Positions 60,901-64,000 of a DNA stretch of 64,000 bases are shown in pieces (within the stretch, counting starts at the first letter, position 1; the number at the start of each line of letters is the position of its first letter). Under the pieces are notes generated by a model. It searched no databases. It saw only the letters and a program-made list of their open reading frames with translations, and had not been told where the DNA came from. The DNA is from Lineus longissimus (Eukaryota; Nemertea; Pilidiophora; Heteronemertea; Lineidae): the NCBI RefSeq assembly GCF_910592395.1, contig NC_088310.1, positions 22,017,501 to 22,081,500 of the forward strand. The letters are read 5' to 3'. The translations under genes and the position numbers were made by a program.

Positions 60901-62504
60901 GCAAAGGAAACAGTGTATGCAACTCACGATACGCATGTTCTGGATCATCAAGAAATTCATACGGTAGTATTCCATCGGGCCAGATAGTATGAGCACCGAT
61001 GAGTCCATTGCGAAACTAAAATGATAAAAACATAATGCTGATAAAAAGCTTCAACCCCCTCCTATAAAACAAATCGTTAATAAAACAAGCCAATCTGTTG
61101 GTTCGTGAAAAAAGAATCGATAAAAACCAAAGTTCAATGAAATCATACCAGTTGTGTCGGCTTTAGAGCCCCAAATGATGCGGACAAAACATTTACGAAT
61201 TCAGCTTGGTCTCATGAAGATGGTTTATGATTGAGTAGGGTAAACAGCCTGGATCCTTTTGTGTTCTCTTCAGATATGAATGAGTGTACAAGGAAAACAG
61301 GCGTCCCATTGACAACCAAAGTACCATCCTGTTATCCACCTGAGTTGAAAAGAATGTAATATATCTCTGAGACGATTTAATGTCAATTACTTACTGAAGA
61401 TGGTATGTCAATATCTCCTTGGAACTTCGTTAGATCTTGATCAAAGGCATAGACTAAATAGAATGAAAGAGAGTAAATTGTTAAGGGGAAGGCAAAATTC
61501 CAATTATGACACAATATATAAAAAGACATGCTTGGTGGAGTGATGGTTTATGCCTGTTTCGCCTATTCCTGTTTCGCCTATTCCTGTTTCGCCTACAAAA
61601 TTCCTGTTTCGCCTATTCCTGTTTCGCCTATTCCTGTTTCGCCTACTTTCCAGTACCCCTACAATAAATCGACTCTCCCACGGGGAACCTTAGGGATGCA
61701 TGTCCATTTTATGGGGAAAATGTGAGGGGACAATTGGATGATGTTAACGATGTGATGACAATTTGACTAATCAAATGCCATCAACTTTGTTATGCCATGA
61801 CCGTTTTGAAAGAGTCACCTTGAAAGCGGGGACAGTCCGGGACTTATTTGACCATAGGACCATAGGACCATACTGACACACAGTAAAAACTAATAGATTA
61901 AGTAGAGTAAAGCAGTCGTTTATTTTATGAAAACTGAATTCATGAGTTTTTGATAAAAATACATAATATTGTACATTCTCATAATTATTTGATCAAAATC
62001 AGCTGTAAAACCCATGTCATAATATACATGTAGGTACAGCACATATAAAGTCAAACAAGGTGGAAAATACATATCATGATATTATGTCAGACAAGGTAAC
62101 TGATGGCATCAACGTAACTCATTATGTCCCTCTCTCCATTGACGTATTGTTTCAATGCGTACATATGTGGCTCTCCTCGGGTTTGGTCGGTCAGTAAGGG
62201 ACGGTTCATATTCCTACGTCTGTGGGGAGGTTAGCAATACATTTGAATAGGCGAAACAGGAATAGGCGAAACAGGAATAGGCGGAACAGGAATAGGCGAA
62301 ACAGGAATAGGCGAAACAGGAATACACCGGAGTGATCCTCTATTTGATGACGGCGGACCAATACGTGGCAACGGCTAAATTTCCAGATAGCCAATCGATG
62401 CAGTCATATATACTTATCAATTCTATCTTACCGTTTTTATCTTCAGCCAAAACAGTCTGTAATCCGATTACGAGCAAAATGCTAAGTATGAACGAAGCCG
62501 CCAT
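57934..62504 (-). CDS. Secreted astacin-family metalloprotease with MAM-like domain
   Basis: Nine exons on the minus strand: 62432-62504, 61395-61453, 60928-61015, 60393-60540, 59927-60108, 59392-59610, 58958-58990, 58541-58681, 57934-58259; 422 aa. Exon 1 is a signal peptide (FILSILLVIGLQTVLA). The propeptide has the FQGD aspartate-switch motif. The catalytic domain starts near the stretch IWPDGILPYEF. The zinc site HEIMHALGFFHEQSR is complete, followed by DRDDYV. Four Cys of the astacin pattern are present (CLTF, CHSPVG, CLRKG, YGC). The Met-turn, normally SxMHY, is SLLHY, so Met is replaced by Leu while Tyr is kept. A short Pro linker leads to a MAM-like domain (CDFDGNGDEVKGDWC ... KLKFGPC). 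All junctions are GT-AG and phases agree. Likely role: extracellular proteolysis. Confidence 0.93.
61553..61646. repeat. 15-bp tandem repeat, about six copies
   Basis: Copies of CCTGTTTCGCCTATT, one with a 5-bp interruption (caaaa). It lies in intron 1 of the astacin gene (61454-62431) and is inverted relative to the array at 62246. Confidence 0.9.
62246..62324. repeat. Inverted array of the same 15-bp repeat, five copies
   Basis: Copies of AATAGGCGAAACAGG, the reverse complement of the 61553 array; the third has GCGGAAC. The two arrays are about 600 bp apart in one intron, so they can pair into a long hairpin in the transcript. Confidence 0.9.
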
Positions 62505-62980
62505 GATGTTACTTTGTCAACGCCCAACAGGATAATATAAGATTTCCAACTTTATTAAGGTCGTTTAAAACAAATATTAACTTTTTGTGTGAAAGTGAAG
62601 TCTGGCATTGTATGCGAGTCAATCATTGTCATCTGGAGGTTACTCACACGTATTTGTTTCAAGTCAAGGCAACCTGACAAAGCGGCAATTCCCGGTCCTG
62701 CTCATGATTTCTTTTGGCATCAACTTTTATCCAATAAAGTAAATCCTTTACTATCCATCCACAAATTCAGGTTGTGTTCCGGTTAGTATGATATAAAAAT
62801 ATACTCTTATAATCCGGGGGTTAAGGAAAATAATGCAGATCGCCTTAAACGTCGAAGATTGGCTTATTTTACATCGAAATGTTGCGTTTATGTTTGAATG
62901 TGTCAAGATTAAGTATTAGATACGGCACAAACAATCGCCCTTCTATCGGAGATTCTGCATCTATCCAAAGTCCGTTTCTA
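62505..62980. other. Upstream flank of the astacin gene
   Basis: Should contain the astacin promoter. A TATATTA-like word lies near 62536 on the minus strand, only about 32 bp before the ATG. No coding sequence seen. Confidence 0.35.
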
Positions 62981-63068
62981 TCACATGAAAGTAGAGTGGG
63001 CCATGTAACTTTATTGCGTTAAATTCACATGAAAGTAGAGTGGGCCATGTAACTGTATTGCGTTAAAT
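62981..63068. repeat. 44-bp tandem duplication
   Basis: Two copies of a 44-bp unit starting tcacatgaaagtagagtggg, identical except for one base (aactttatt versus aactgtatt). A weak third piece is near 63286. Confidence 0.9.
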
Positions 63069-64000
63069 TCTGTGCGACTTGAATAGAACATCGGAGCCGA
63101 GGAATTTTAGAGCAGTTACTGGTATTACAAAAGGACCATATTGCTGTGAATAAAGGTGATGGTTCAGCTTTAACGCAGAACTGAACTGTGCTAACCGAGA
63201 GAATAAACATCTGGTTACACTCCTTCTTGATTTACGATGTCGTTGACTTGTCGATTTAAGTGACGTCAAGTAAAATTATCACATCGTATGAAAGTCGAGT
63301 TTATGGCAACAAGAATTCATTCAGCGATACATCGTTCCTGGTAAGGATACTTCTTCTGCTGCTGCCCAATCAAGGGAACCCATTATCAATCTCCCGGTCT
63401 TCGGTCCGTCTGTCGAATTTTACATGCACCCGCTGAAATGTTCACATAGTAGATCGAGTGTGGCTTGACAATGATGATCACCATTGACGACGCTTAGAGA
63501 ATGAGCCATTATAAGAGAATTTTTAACCGTTATCATGTTAATACGACTGCAAGCTGAGTTAGTTACCGTCGGAATCGGGCTGGGACAGACATTTTGCCAA
63601 GACTTTTTACTTCACAGACTTTTTACCAAGAGATCAAGTGCTGCTCCAGTTAGAGATCACAATCATCAGGCCCGAACAAAGATAGACCTACTTAATTCAT
63701 TCATTGGCACTTACCTGATGAGGCTTTGCAATATTAATGCAATTATATATCATAAATGAGTCCGTTAGAAATGAATTTAAGGTGGGATTTGGTCAAAGCG
63801 TCCGTTGAGAGAAGCAAACCAACCATGAGGTGCAAGTAAGCCGTGAATCAACAGTGTGAGAATGATTTTGATCACTGGAGATATAAAAAACTATGGGGTA
63901 TGGGCATACATGCATTAGATTGGCAAATAACCTTCATCCTTGACATGTTCACACGCTTACTCACATCAATATATACCCTTGGGTTACAGTCAGCTGTTAC
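63069..64000. other. Intergenic, no supported gene
   Basis: No open frame with family resemblance, signal peptide or splice support. A gene could begin beyond the window edge. Confidence 0.45.

Noticed and set aside
1-64000. tRNA genes, rRNA genes, CRISPR arrays, bacterial operons
   Set aside because: None was seen. Intron-rich genes and repeats show this is animal nuclear DNA; the short arrays found are ordinary tandem repeats without spacers.

Overview
This is nuclear DNA from a bilaterian animal, most likely a marine invertebrate. Genes have many GT-AG introns, vertebrate-like domain sets (VWA, F-type lectin, astacin-MAM, PEBP, class A GPCR, selenoprotein W), moderate AT richness, frequent TACATGTA-like words and several non-autonomous DNA elements. 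A lophotrochozoan (brachiopod, annelid or mollusc) fits best, but amphioxus or a hemichordate cannot be excluded from sequence alone. All gene models below were built by hand from reading frames, splice sites and phases.

Layout. 1-7 kb: no supportable gene; a degenerate minisatellite lies at about 5.4-6.45 kb. 7019-12501 (+): a secreted protein with about 780 residues of His/Glu/Gly-rich repeats joined to a phosphatidylethanolamine-binding-protein (PEBP) domain and a basic tail. 13.1-17.9 kb (-): three tandem intronless class A GPCRs of one peptide-receptor-like family; two share a tract that looks gene-converted. 19.2-22.05 kb (-): a complete selenoprotein W gene whose Sec UGA lies in a 25-nt microexon, with a matching SECIS hairpin in the 3' UTR. 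22956-23900: a 945-bp inverted-repeat element with a 9-bp target duplication; an empty relative of its target site lies at 18.3 kb.

25108-57494 (+): the main feature, one inferred gene of about 65 coding exons (about 2829 aa). Order: signal peptide, VWA domain, Lys-rich linkers, dozens of small Cys-rich modules (including a run of 39-51-nt exons each coding one two-cysteine module), Thr-rich and Lys/Ser-rich linkers, and three C-terminal F-type lectin (FTP) domains. Almost every intron is phase 1, so nearly any exon can be skipped without a frameshift. I do not recognise this architecture as a described family.

57934-62504 (-): a complete nine-exon astacin metalloprotease with a MAM-like domain, converging tail-to-tail on the lectin gene with a 440-bp gap. 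The PEBP/His-rich protein, the VWA/lectin protein and the astacin all have signal peptides, so much of the window encodes secreted or extracellular-matrix products; a shared pathway is only inference. 62.5-64 kb has no supported gene.
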